Part shown: in pieces, positions 24,201 to 33,131 of the stretch
Position numbering within the stretch: the stretch's first letter is position 1
Layout: each line of letters starts with the position of its first letter
NCBI GenBank assembly: GCA_009937425.1
Contig: JAACFO010000008.1
Coordinates: 1 to 64,000, forward strand
Direction: 5' to 3'
DNA length: 64,000 nucleotides
Source: Gammaproteobacteria bacterium
GTDB taxonomy: Bacteria > Pseudomonadota > Gammaproteobacteria > HK1
Position numbers and translations under genes: made by a program
Notes under the pieces: model-generated
What the model was told of the DNA's origin: nothing
Databases searched by the model: none
The model's input: the letters and a program-made list of their open reading frames with translations, nothing else

Positions 24201-25283
24201 CTATTGCCCCTTGCCCTTGAGCAGCGCGTCCGGATTCTGCTCCAGGTAGTCCGCCATCAGCCGTACCGAGCGTGCCGCGGCTGCGAGTTCTTCCAGTGTC
24301 GTGTCGAGGTTGTAGCGGGTATGGGAATCCTCACCAATGAGAGTCTCGACGGCTTCCAACGTCAATGTGGCTTGATTCATCGTGGCCTTGGTGGAATCCG
24401 ACAATGGCTTGACTTGGGTGTCGAGATTGGTGGCCAGCGTGCGAACGGCGGACAGGGCTTTATCCAGCTTGTTGGCGACATGCTCCAGTCGTTCATCAGT
24501 ATTATTGCTCAGGCGAGAAACGTCCGAGAGTGCGGTCGTAAGCACCGTCTCGGCGGCCGCAACCGATTGCCGCGTTTGCTCGAGTGTTTCCATCGCCGTC
24601 TGTGAGAGCTTATGGGTATCGGTTTGAAGTTGCAGCACAAGTGCGTTAGCACCGCGGGCGGTCTTGTCGAGATTTTCGATTGTGCTGGCGAGGGCGGGCG
24701 AATTTACAAGCTTGCTGATGCCGTCGAGTGTAAGAATCGCCTTGCCGGCCATTTCGTCTAAATTGAGATTGTCGAACAGGCTGGTGAACTTGTCCAAGCG
24801 TGATGCGGTGCTGGGTATTTCGGGAATATTTCCGTCGACGCCCAATATTGTCGCCGGTGTATCCGGATGGAATTCCAGAGCCACGAACTTACTGCCTGTT
24901 ACGAGACTACGTATATCGAGTCGCGCACGCAGACCGAATTCGATCATCTTCTCGATCTCGAGTTGCGGCGACTCCTCGGGCTCATCCTCCCGGATGTTGG
25001 TGACGGAATCGCTGTCCAGCGACATGTAGACAGGGATTACGAAGGATGTTTTCTCTGGGTCGTAAAGCGCCTTGATGCTCGTCACCGTGCCCACGGGTAC
25101 GCCGCGAAATTCCACCGGCGATCCCACTTGCAGGCCTGTTACCGATCCCTCGAACACCGTCACCACGACAACGCGCTCATTGAAAAACTGTCCGGTGCCG
25201 AACAACATCACTGCGCCAAGAACCAGTGCGATGGCGCCGATGACGAATGCGCCGACGACCGTCGTATTCGCCCGCTTGCTCAT
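24201..25283 (-). CDS. MlaD/PqiB-type MCE-domain protein
   Basis: A 360-residue inner-membrane protein with one helix at about 8-30 and a single MCE domain (about 40-125, FEGSVTGLQVGSPVEFRGVPVG). A long helical periplasmic tail (about 180-350) rich in coiled coil follows. MCE proteins form hexameric rings that conduct phospholipids between inner and outer membranes. The tail is longer than in E. coli MlaD and may form part of a channel. The start at 25283 overlaps the ATPase stop by four bases (ATGA); the longer frame back to 25328 lies wholly within the ATPase gene. Confidence 0.9.
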   Translation of the reverse strand: MSKRANTTVVGAFVIGAIALVLGAVMLFGTGQFFNERVVVVTVFEGSVTGLQVGSPVEFRGVPVGTVTSIKALYDPEKTSFVIPVYMSLDSDSVTNIREDEPEESPQLEIEKMIEFGLRARLDIRSLVTGSKFVALEFHPDTPATILGVDGNIPEIPSTASRLDKFTSLFDNLNLDEMAGKAILTLDGISKLVNSPALASTIENLDKTARGANALVLQLQTDTHKLSQTAMETLEQTRQSVAAAETVLTTALSDVSRLSNNTDERLEHVANKLDKALSAVRTLATNLDTQVKPLSDSTKATMNQATLTLEAVETLIGEDSHTRYNLDTTLEELAAAARSVRLMADYLEQNPDALLKGKGQ

Positions 25284-26035
25284 GCTGCCCCTCGGGTCAG
25301 GAACTGGCGTACCCGCCGGTTTTCGCACTCGTCTCTCAATAGCCGTGGATTACCACTGGCCAGCATGGTCGAGGTCTCCGTATCGAGAAATACCGAGTTA
25401 TCACAAATGCTGAGTATGCTGTATAGCTCGTGGCTGACGATGACGACAGTGGTTCCAAGGCTGTCACGCAAGTGCACTACGAGCTCATCGAGCAAGCGTG
25501 AACTGATTGGATCGAGTCCGGCCGACGGTTCATCGAGAAACAGCGTGTCGGGGTCGAGTGCCATTGCTCTGGCGATGGCGGCGCGTTTTCGCATACCACC
25601 ACTGATCTCTGCCGGATAGTAATCCTCGAAGCCGGCGAGTCCCACAAAGGCCAGTTTGAGCATGGCAACTTCATATGCGTGATCATCTTCCAAGCCCACG
25701 AACTCCGTGAGAGGCAGAGTAATATTCTCCGCCAGTGACATTGAACTCCATAACGCGCCACCTTGATACATGACGCCAAATGATTGCATTAGAATCTTCT
25801 GTCGTTCCAGGTCCGCATCCCAGAAGCTTTCCTCACCGTAGAGGACGCGGCCCTCGAGGGGCTTGAGCAATCCCACGGCGCCGCGCATCAATGTGCTCTT
25901 GCCGCAACCGCTGGGGCCCATGATGGCGAAAATCTCGCTCCTTCCGATGGTGAAATCCAGATCCCGTTGCACGACCCGCTCACCGTAGCCCACCGAGACG
26001 CCCTCGAAACGGATGTGGGGCGCCGCGACCGCCAT
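25280..26035 (-). CDS. MlaF-like ABC transporter ATPase
   Basis: A 251-residue nucleotide-binding subunit of the MCE lipid transporter. Walker A is GPSGCGKST, the signature motif is EISGGMRKRAAIARAM and Walker B is DTLFLDEPSAGLD, followed by the switch HELYSILSICD. The GGMRKR form of the signature is typical of the MlaF/Mkl subgroup. It is coupled to the permease upstream (3 bp) and the MCE protein downstream (4-bp overlap). Confidence 0.95.
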   Translation of the reverse strand: MAVAAPHIRFEGVSVGYGERVVQRDLDFTIGRSEIFAIMGPSGCGKSTLMRGAVGLLKPLEGRVLYGEESFWDADLERQKILMQSFGVMYQGGALWSSMSLAENITLPLTEFVGLEDDHAYEVAMLKLAFVGLAGFEDYYPAEISGGMRKRAAIARAMALDPDTLFLDEPSAGLDPISSRLLDELVVHLRDSLGTTVVIVSHELYSILSICDNSVFLDTETSTMLASGNPRLLRDECENRRVRQFLTRGAA

Positions 26036-26038
26036 CGC

Positions 26039-27208
26039 TCAGATGCCCATGACGTCGTAGGCGACCGTCAGCACGGCGCACGCAACGACGATGAAAACGA
26101 TGCTCGTCACGACTGCGGAGGTGGTCGCGATGCCCACCGCCGCCGAGCTTCGGCCGCATTCCATGCCGCGCAAACAGCCCGAGATGGCGACGATTGCCCC
26201 GTATACCAGGCCCTTGAACATTCCGCCGAATACATCGAAGAGATCGATCGCGGAACGGGTTTGGCGAAAATACTCGTAGGTCCCGATATCGAACAGCGTA
26301 ACGCCCACCAGCGCACCGCCGAGAATCCCCATGAGGTCCGCGTAAAGCGTTAACAGCGGCATCATCAGTATCAACGCCAGAATGCGCGGCACCACGAGGA
26401 AATCGATGGGTGAGATACCCATGGTTCTCAGGGCATCGATCTCCTCGTTGACTGTCATGGTGCCGATCTCGGCGGCATAGGCGGCGCCGGTGCGCCCGGC
26501 CATGATGATCCCCGTCATCATCGCACCCATATCGCGCACCATCCCCAGGCCAACGAGATTCGCGATGAAGATGTCGGCGCCGAACTGCTCGAGCTGCACG
26601 GCGCCGACAAATGCAAGAATAAGTCCAACCAGTATGCTGATGAGGCTCACGATGGGTAGCGCCTGGGCCCCGACCTGCTGGACGACGAGAAACAAATCCG
26701 AAGGCCGGTAATGGGCGCGGCCGGTGAGCATGCGTCCCAGGGACACGGATACCCCTCCGACGAAACGCAAAATGTCGGCCGTGGAGCGGACGAAGCCGAT
26801 TGCCTCGCTACCCACATCGGCAAGAAAGGATGTGTCGGGTTGGTGGTCCCGGGTCTCCTGGTGCGCCGGCACGGTCTCGGCAAGATCGAGCAGATCCCGC
26901 AGTCCCCTGGGCAACCCGGACAGATCCAGGGCCACACCGGCGCTTCTGGACAGGCGCGCCAGTCTGTAGACGACGTTGACGAGGCTCGAATCCCAGCTTT
27001 CCAGACCGCCGGAATCGAAGCACAGCCGGGAAAGTCCGTCGCTGTCGACTGCTTGCTCCGCCTCGGCGGTGGAGGGCAGTCCACTCGCCAGGGTCCAGCT
27101 TCCGGCCACCTGAACCTGGAGGGTTCCGGCGCCCGGGTAGCTCAATCTCATTTGTGCTGCTGACATCCCTGGACCGATATTGTCCTGATTCAATGAATTA
27201 CGTCGCAT
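26039..27208 (-). CDS. MlaE-like permease with N-terminal STAS-like domain
   Basis: A 389-residue protein whose C-terminal about 260 residues are an MlaE-type permease. Several membrane helices are visible, as is the family signature GAMMTGIIMAGRTGAAYAAEIGTM near residue 240. The first about 110 residues (TLQVQVAGSWTLASGL to ALDLSGLPRGLRDLLDLA) look like a STAS domain. In the E. coli Mla system that regulatory role is a separate protein, MlaB, and here the two appear fused. It is first in its operon and diverges from the GGDEF-EAL gene. Confidence 0.9.
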   Translation of the reverse strand: MRRNSLNQDNIGPGMSAAQMRLSYPGAGTLQVQVAGSWTLASGLPSTAEAEQAVDSDGLSRLCFDSGGLESWDSSLVNVVYRLARLSRSAGVALDLSGLPRGLRDLLDLAETVPAHQETRDHQPDTSFLADVGSEAIGFVRSTADILRFVGGVSVSLGRMLTGRAHYRPSDLFLVVQQVGAQALPIVSLISILVGLILAFVGAVQLEQFGADIFIANLVGLGMVRDMGAMMTGIIMAGRTGAAYAAEIGTMTVNEEIDALRTMGISPIDFLVVPRILALILMMPLLTLYADLMGILGGALVGVTLFDIGTYEYFRQTRSAIDLFDVFGGMFKGLVYGAIVAISGCLRGMECGRSSAAVGIATTSAVVTSIVFIVVACAVLTVAYDVMGI

Positions 27209-27511
27209 ACGTCCAGCTGACTATGGCCTGCCGACCAGCCAACCTCAAGCCGAATCCCCACCGTTTTGCCGGTATAGGATATTCTTCGGCTACAATCTGC
27301 TTACGTGAAAATGTGGTTTGGTAACAATCGTTCTCCCCTTCCCCGAGGTGGCCGGCGTGCTGTGCTGAGTACGGGCTCAGGTATGGCGCCAGGTATTGCG
27401 CCAGGACCTCGGCATTTTCTGTCCAAGCGCCGGATGGTCTTCCGGTTTCCACCCCAATGCCGATGGATCGCTACTGGATTCGATAGCTTCGAAGTCTGAA
27501 CATCCAATAGC
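27209..27511. other. 303-bp divergent intergenic region
   Basis: Separates the MCE transporter operon from the GGDEF-EAL gene and must hold both promoters. I see no clear operator, repeat or small gene. The short frames here lack supporting features. Confidence 0.5.
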
Positions 27512-29869
27512 ATGTTGCGACGCAACTTACAGCTCGTTTTGGTCGGGACTCTGGTGCTGCTTCTGGCCGCCAGCCTGGTTTTCTCTCTTTCCAGGCTCAA
27601 CAGCCTCGAGGAGGTCGCCACCCGGGACATCAAGATCAGCATGTGGGTGGCCTCCCAGCCGTTGGTGGAGTTGCTCAAGCTGCGAAACGCCGTAGCGGGA
27701 TTCCAGGCCGGGATCGGCGGCGAAAACGCAACCTACACCGCCGAGGAAGTACAGGAACGCTTCGAAGCCCTGTGGAGCCGTATCCCGCTTCTCACCGAGG
27801 GTCGTCAGGGACAGATCCTGCGGGAAATCGCCGATGTAGAGGCTGCCAGCCAGAGCGTCTTCGCGGTGCTCGAGCAGATCAAGCCGGACATCCAGTCCAT
27901 CGATCAGGCGGATGCTCTGCGTCTCGGCTTGATCCAGGCCCGACTCAGTTTTCTGGAACCCATGTTGAACGAGCTGCACCTGAACGCATATCTGCAGAGC
28001 AACGCTCAGCACGACCTGCGTAGCTCTGAGCTGCAGGGGATCCGCACGCACATTGTCCTGACCCTGCTGGGCACGATTCTCAGCGCTGCCGTGCTGGTGG
28101 TACTGCTGGTTCGTCAATGGCGGCGCGCCACCACGTTGCTGGAGGACGCGCAGCGCACCGCCGAAGAGTTGCATCTCAGTCAGCGAGCGGTGGAGGCAAC
28201 CAGTAACGGAATTTTGATCACCGATCATCGCCAGGACGATCATCCCATCGTTTACTGCAATCCCGCGTTCGAGAGAATGACGGGCTACACCCGGGACCAG
28301 GTACTGGGCAGAAATCCGCGCTTTTTGCAGGGCGCGGACAACGAACAGGATGAACTCGGCAAGATGCGTGCCGCCATGGGGGCCGGCGGGGATTACCGCG
28401 GGGTGCTCAAGAACTACCGCAAGGACGGGACTCTGTTCTGGAATCAACTGAGAATGTCACCGGTATTCGATGATTCGGGACACCTGACCCATTACGTGGG
28501 AATTCAAACCGACATCACGGAGTCCTACAACCTCACCCAGCAGCTTTCCTATCAGGCGACCCACGATAGTCTCACGGGTCTTGTTAATCGGGCGGAGTTC
28601 GAACGCTATCTGCAGCGGGCATTGCGCCGGGCGCACACGGACGGCAGCGAGCACGCCCTGTGTTACCTGGATCTGGATCAATTCAAAATCATCAATGATT
28701 CCAGTGGACATATTGCCGGCGATGAGCTGTTGCGCCAGCTCGCCGAGGTTCTGAAGGTCAAGGTCCGCAAAAGTGATCTGCTGGCCCGTCTCGGTGGCGA
28801 CGAGTTTGCCGTCTTGGTCGGGCACTGCACCTTGGAAGATGCCGAGCGGGTGGCCGAAGGGCTGCGCAAAGCCATCTCCGAGTACCGATTCCAGTGGGAC
28901 GGAAAGAGTTTCGCGGTTGGCGTCAGTGTGGGGCTGGTTCCGATTACCCAGCTGACGGTGAGTATGACGGAGGTATTGAAAGCGGCTGACGCGGCATGTT
29001 ACGCAGCCAAGGACGGGGGGCGTAACCGCATCCACATATACCGAGAGGGCGATGCCGAGCTCAGCAAGCGTTACGGTGAAATGCGCTGGGTGTCGCGTAT
29101 AAATGAAGCTCTGGAAACGGAGCGCTATGCGCTGCGCTACCAACCCATCGTGCCGGTCATTGACCAGAACGACTCCGGCTGGCACTACGAGTTGCTGCTC
29201 TCCATGCGGGATCACGACGGCGCCATGGTGTCGCCAGGGGCATTCTTGCCGGCGGCCGAGCGCTACGGCCTCTCGGTAAAGATCGATCGCTGGGTGGTGG
29301 CGAACGCGTTATTGTGGCTGAGCACGCATCCCGCGGAGCTCGCCCAGACGGGGCTTTGCTCGATCAATCTGTCAGGTCCCAGCATCAGTGATAAGAATTT
29401 TCTCGGCTTCGTCATCGATCAATTGGAGGCGAAAGGCGTGCCTGCTGAGAAAATTTGCTTTGAAATTACCGAAACCGCGGCAATTACGAATCTCTCCAGC
29501 GCTTCGCGACTGATCTCTACTTTGCGGGGATTGGGATGCTCGTTCGCCCTGGATGATTTCGGCAGCGGGGTCTCGTCCTTCGCCTACCTCAAGAATCTGG
29601 CCGTCGACTCCATCAAGATTGACGGTGTCTTCGTCAAAGATATTTGCAGCGACCCCGTGAGCCGTGCGTTGGTCAAGGCCATCAATGATATGGGCCACGC
29701 GATGGGCAAAAGAACCATCGCCGAGGCCGTCGAGAGCCAGGAGGTCTTCGAGGAGTTGCGCCGTATCGGTGTCGACTACGCGCAAGGTTATGGCATAACC
29801 GCGCCGCGCCCACTCTCGACACTGGAAGCAAGCAGCGAAACCCGTACCCTGAAGGCCAAACGGGCCTGA
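27512..29869 (+). CDS. membrane PAS-GGDEF-EAL cyclic-di-GMP protein
   Basis: A 785-residue protein. Helix one (about 7-28), a periplasmic helical sensor region and helix two (about 187-206) precede a PAS domain (about 225-345, FERMTGYTRDQVLGRNPRFLQG). The GGDEF domain is intact (GGDEF at 428-432), with an inhibitory-site RKSD five residues before it. The EAL domain (about 530-770) has the variant motif ELL at 560-562, with Ser in place of the usual following Arg. It keeps the NLS, FEITET, DDFGSG and AQGYG motifs. It could make and degrade c-di-GMP; the I-site suggests product inhibition. It probably acts as a sensor at the inner membrane. Confidence 0.93.
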   Translation: MLRRNLQLVLVGTLVLLLAASLVFSLSRLNSLEEVATRDIKISMWVASQPLVELLKLRNAVAGFQAGIGGENATYTAEEVQERFEALWSRIPLLTEGRQGQILREIADVEAASQSVFAVLEQIKPDIQSIDQADALRLGLIQARLSFLEPMLNELHLNAYLQSNAQHDLRSSELQGIRTHIVLTLLGTILSAAVLVVLLVRQWRRATTLLEDAQRTAEELHLSQRAVEATSNGILITDHRQDDHPIVYCNPAFERMTGYTRDQVLGRNPRFLQGADNEQDELGKMRAAMGAGGDYRGVLKNYRKDGTLFWNQLRMSPVFDDSGHLTHYVGIQTDITESYNLTQQLSYQATHDSLTGLVNRAEFERYLQRALRRAHTDGSEHALCYLDLDQFKIINDSSGHIAGDELLRQLAEVLKVKVRKSDLLARLGGDEFAVLVGHCTLEDAERVAEGLRKAISEYRFQWDGKSFAVGVSVGLVPITQLTVSMTEVLKAADAACYAAKDGGRNRIHIYREGDAELSKRYGEMRWVSRINEALETERYALRYQPIVPVIDQNDSGWHYELLLSMRDHDGAMVSPGAFLPAAERYGLSVKIDRWVVANALLWLSTHPAELAQTGLCSINLSGPSISDKNFLGFVIDQLEAKGVPAEKICFEITETAAITNLSSASRLISTLRGLGCSFALDDFGSGVSSFAYLKNLAVDSIKIDGVFVKDICSDPVSRALVKAINDMGHAMGKRTIAEAVESQEVFEELRRIGVDYAQGYGITAPRPLSTLEASSETRTLKAKRA

Positions 29870-29880
29870 TGCCGTCCGCC

Positions 29881-29900
29881 CTGCGCCGGCGGCGCAGTTT
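29881..29900 (+). terminator. short GC-rich hairpin followed by T3
   Basis: Arms CTGCGCC and GGCGCAG around a GGC loop, followed by TTT, 12 bases after the GGDEF-EAL stop. This is a weak intrinsic-terminator shape. Confidence 0.45.
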
Positions 29901-29971
29901 CCCGTGGATATGAGGCTTTCGCTGCTGTAAATTTGCTCCCAATACAGCACTTTCAAGCGCGGGCTAACACC

Positions 29972-31354
29972 ATGAAATACGCAGAGAACATCCTCGGCCT
30001 GGTCGGTCACACACCGCTGGTAAAGCTCAACCGTTTGGCCGATTCGCGCATGGCCACGGTTTTGGCCAAGCTGGAAAACCTGAACCCCGGGGGATCGGTC
30101 AAGGACCGCATGGCGGTCAATATGGTGCGCGGCGCAGAAGAGGCCGGTCTGCTCGAGCCCGGCGCGACGCTGGTGGAGAGCACTTCCGGAAACACCGGCC
30201 TCGGGCTCGCGATGGTGGCGGCGGTGCGTGGTTACCGCTGCGTGTTCACCATCCCCGATAAGATGAGCAAGGAAAAAATCGACATGCTCAAAGCCTACGG
30301 GGCCAGAGTCATCATTACACGCACGGATCTGCCCCATGACCATCCGGACAGCTATGTGGAAGTCGCCAAGCGTATCGCCAGGGAGACACCCCGCGGTTTC
30401 TACACCGACCAGTACTACAACATGAACAACCCCGAGGCCCACTATCTCACGACGGGCCCCGAGATCTGGGAGGACACGGATGGCCAGATCGACTGTCTGG
30501 TGGGCGGTATAGGCACCGGCGGCACGATTTCCGGAGCCGGCAAGTTCCTAAAGGAAAAAGCCGAGGAGACGGGTCGTGAGATCCGTGTAGTTTGTCCCGA
30601 CCCCTTCGGCAGCATCTATCATGACGAGTTTTACAAGGGCAGCTCCGGCGAACCGGGTATTTATCGCGTCGAGGGCATCGGTCACGACTTCATGGTTGGT
30701 ACTCTGGACATGTCCGTCATCGATGAAGTGATGGAGGTGTCGGACAAGAACTCGTTTCTCACCGCCAGACGGCTCGCCCGGGAGGAAGGTATTTTCGCCG
30801 GGGGCTCCACCGGCACTGCCGTGTACGGTGCCCTGGAGGCGGCCAAGGAGCTTGGTCCCGGCAAGACCGTGGTGGTCATCATCTGCGACTCCGGCGATCG
30901 TTATTTGAGCAAATGCTATGACGATGACTGGATGAAGGACATGGGCTACCTGGGACCCGAGCAACTGCTGGGCACTGTGCGGGAGGTATTGCGCATGAAG
31001 GGCGACGGGGTCGAGTTTGCCCAGCCCGATGAAACTCTCGCGAGCGTCGCCAAACGCATGTCGGATCTGGGGATCTCCCAGATGCCCGTGGCGGGAACCG
31101 CCGAGAGCGGGTCGTTGAAAATGATTCACGAGGTGGATCTGCTCCAGAGTCTGGTGGATAAACAATGCACGCCCACCGACACGGTGGAGCGGGCGGCCGC
31201 GGATCTCGAGGGTCAGGTGAGCATCGATGATTCGCTTACCGCAGTGCAATCCGTGTTCGATGATCAAAATGTCGCCGTGGTGGTGGAAGACGGCGGAGTG
31301 ACCGGAGTTATCAGCAAGATCGATGTGATCGAATATCTCGCGACCCAGCGTTAA
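29972..31354 (+). CDS. cystathionine beta-synthase
   Basis: A 460-residue PLP enzyme that condenses serine and homocysteine to cystathionine, the first step of reverse transsulfuration. It has the PLP fold (about 1-320) with Lys44 in GGSVKDRMA, STSGNTGLGLAM, the phosphate loop VGGIGTGGTISG and ICDSGDRYLSK. A pair of CBS domains follows (about 335-460, ISQMPVAGTAESGSLKMI, VVVEDGGVTGVISKIDVIEY). The CBS pair and the SGNTGLGLA form distinguish it from plain cysteine synthase. The frame is open upstream to 29933 with TTG, but the family N-terminus starts at the ATG chosen here. Confidence 0.92.
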   Translation: MKYAENILGLVGHTPLVKLNRLADSRMATVLAKLENLNPGGSVKDRMAVNMVRGAEEAGLLEPGATLVESTSGNTGLGLAMVAAVRGYRCVFTIPDKMSKEKIDMLKAYGARVIITRTDLPHDHPDSYVEVAKRIARETPRGFYTDQYYNMNNPEAHYLTTGPEIWEDTDGQIDCLVGGIGTGGTISGAGKFLKEKAEETGREIRVVCPDPFGSIYHDEFYKGSSGEPGIYRVEGIGHDFMVGTLDMSVIDEVMEVSDKNSFLTARRLAREEGIFAGGSTGTAVYGALEAAKELGPGKTVVVIICDSGDRYLSKCYDDDWMKDMGYLGPEQLLGTVREVLRMKGDGVEFAQPDETLASVAKRMSDLGISQMPVAGTAESGSLKMIHEVDLLQSLVDKQCTPTDTVERAAADLEGQVSIDDSLTAVQSVFDDQNVAVVVEDGGVTGVISKIDVIEYLATQR

Positions 31355-31374
31355 CGCGTAGCGCCGAGGCGGAT

Positions 31375-33066
31375 ATGCACGATCTCGTCATCACCAATGC
31401 GCGCATCTGCGACGGCCTCGGATCTGCCCTTCGGCCAGGTAGCTTGGGCGTCAAGGACGGGCGCATCAGCGCGCTCGGGGAGGATGTGGGCAGTGGGCGC
31501 GAGAGTTTCGATGCCGGCGGCCTGGTGCTCGCCCCGGGTATTGTCGACACGCATACCCATTACGACGCTCAGATCACCTGGGACCCATCGCTGAATCCGT
31601 CTCCGGCGCTTGGCGTGACCACCGTGGTCATGGGCAACTGCGGATTCGCAATCGCTCCCTGCCGAGCGGCGGATCGCGATCTCACCATGCGCAACCTGGT
31701 GCGTGTGGAAGGCATGTCGCTGGACGCGATGCACGCTGGCATCCAGTGGCGTTTCGAAAGCTTTCCCGAGTACATGGATATGATTGCCGAGAGCGGCGTG
31801 GTCCCGAATCTGGCGGCCTTTGTCGGCCACTCGGCGGTACGCACCTACGTGCTCGGGGACGATGCACCCCGGCGGCAAGCCACGGTCGACGAGATTGCTC
31901 AAATGTGTGCCATCGTGCGTGAAGCCATGGACGCCGGCGCCATCGGATTCGCTACCTCCACGTCACCGTCGCATAACGGTGCCAGCGGTGAGCCGATGCC
32001 GTCGCGGCTCGCCAACGACGAAGAATTGCGCGCCCTGGTCGGTGTGCTCGGTGAAGCCGAGCGCGGAATATTCATGCTCACCAAGGGCGGCGGCACGAGT
32101 ATTCCTTTCCTCGAATCACTCGCCGCGGAGACTTCCCGGCCCGTCATGATTGCCGCGCTGCTGCACAACAGCACCAATCCCGACGGGGTTTTCCAGGAAC
32201 TCGATCAGATCCGCGACGCCCGCGAACGGGGGCACAAACTCTACGGCCAGGTGTCCTGTTGCCCGCTGACCATGGAATTCACCTTGGCCGCTCCGTACCC
32301 GCTGGAAGGTATTGCCGCCTGGTCGCCGGCCTTGACGGCGGCGCCCGGCGATCTTCCGGGGATTCTCGCCGACACGGGATTTCGCGATTCCGTCGAGGGC
32401 GACCTGAGCGAGCCCGCGCCGGTGCGTTTGTTCAATGGCGAGTGGCACAAGCTGCGCGTGCTGGAGGTGGTAAAGCCCGAGAATCGCTGCTTCGAAGGGC
32501 ACGACGTCGCCGAGCTCGCCGCCGCCGAAGGCAAGCGGCCCCTGGACTGGATGCTCGATCTGGCGCTCGAGGAGAATTTGCGCACCACATTCGTCGCGGT
32601 ACTGTTGAATTCGGACGATTCCGCTGTCGCCAAATTGCTCACCCATCCCGCCAGCGCCATCGCCTTATCCGACGCCGGCGCCCACCTGAGCTTTTTCTGC
32701 GATGCCGGATTCGGACTGCATCTTCTCGGATACTGGGTGCGCGAGCGCCAGGTAATGTCCCTGGAGGAAGGTGTCAGGCGCTTGACCAGCGAGCCCGCCG
32801 ATATCTACGGAATTCGCGATCGCGGCCGCCTGAGCGTCGGCGCCCACGCCGATCTGCTGCTTTTCGATCCCCAGCGCGTCGCCCGTGGATCCAGCCGGCG
32901 GGTGTTCGACCTGCCCGCCGGGGCGCCGCGCCTGACCAGCGACGCCATCGGTGTTCACGGCGTGTGGGTGAACGGTACTCGGGTCGTGGACGACAACGGA
33001 GTCAGCAGCGACGGCGCAGGGCCGGGACAACGGCCAGGGCAGTTGCTGCGGGAATTTGCCAGTTGA
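31375..33066 (+). CDS. N-acyl-D-amino-acid deacylase / D-aminoacylase family amidohydrolase
   Basis: A 563-residue metal-dependent amidohydrolase. The metal motif DTHTHYDAQITWD is near residue 60, followed by VVMGNCGFAIAP, where the cysteine bridges the metal ion in D-aminoacylases. DAGAIGFATSTSPSHNG and the late SDAGAHLSFFCD also match the family. The C-terminus GRLSVGAHADLLLFDPQ is the usual small beta domain. It probably hydrolyses N-acyl-D-amino acids or a related amide or dihydropyrimidine-like substrate. It follows cbs by 20 bp on the same strand, so co-transcription is possible. Confidence 0.88.
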   Translation: MHDLVITNARICDGLGSALRPGSLGVKDGRISALGEDVGSGRESFDAGGLVLAPGIVDTHTHYDAQITWDPSLNPSPALGVTTVVMGNCGFAIAPCRAADRDLTMRNLVRVEGMSLDAMHAGIQWRFESFPEYMDMIAESGVVPNLAAFVGHSAVRTYVLGDDAPRRQATVDEIAQMCAIVREAMDAGAIGFATSTSPSHNGASGEPMPSRLANDEELRALVGVLGEAERGIFMLTKGGGTSIPFLESLAAETSRPVMIAALLHNSTNPDGVFQELDQIRDARERGHKLYGQVSCCPLTMEFTLAAPYPLEGIAAWSPALTAAPGDLPGILADTGFRDSVEGDLSEPAPVRLFNGEWHKLRVLEVVKPENRCFEGHDVAELAAAEGKRPLDWMLDLALEENLRTTFVAVLLNSDDSAVAKLLTHPASAIALSDAGAHLSFFCDAGFGLHLLGYWVRERQVMSLEEGVRRLTSEPADIYGIRDRGRLSVGAHADLLLFDPQRVARGSSRRVFDLPAGAPRLTSDAIGVHGVWVNGTRVVDDNGVSSDGAGPGQRPGQLLREFAS

Positions 33067-33091
33067 TTTCCGGCCCGACGTCCAAGCCCCT

Positions 33092-33097
33092 TATAAT
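33092..33097 (+). promoter_or_regulatory. candidate -10 box before gcvT
   Basis: A perfect TATAAT hexamer lies 34 bases before the chosen gcvT start. The only -35-like sequence, TTGATT at 33063-33068, is 23 bases upstream, which is too far. This is a partial promoter call. There is no room here for a glycine riboswitch. Confidence 0.45.
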
Positions 33098-33131
33098 GTG
33101 ACAAAACAACAACCACACCGTGAAGTTCAGA

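Noticed and set aside
33067-33131. Glycine riboswitch before gcvT
   Set aside because: Only about 65 bases separate the previous stop from gcvT, too short for the aptamer, and no conserved aptamer elements are seen.
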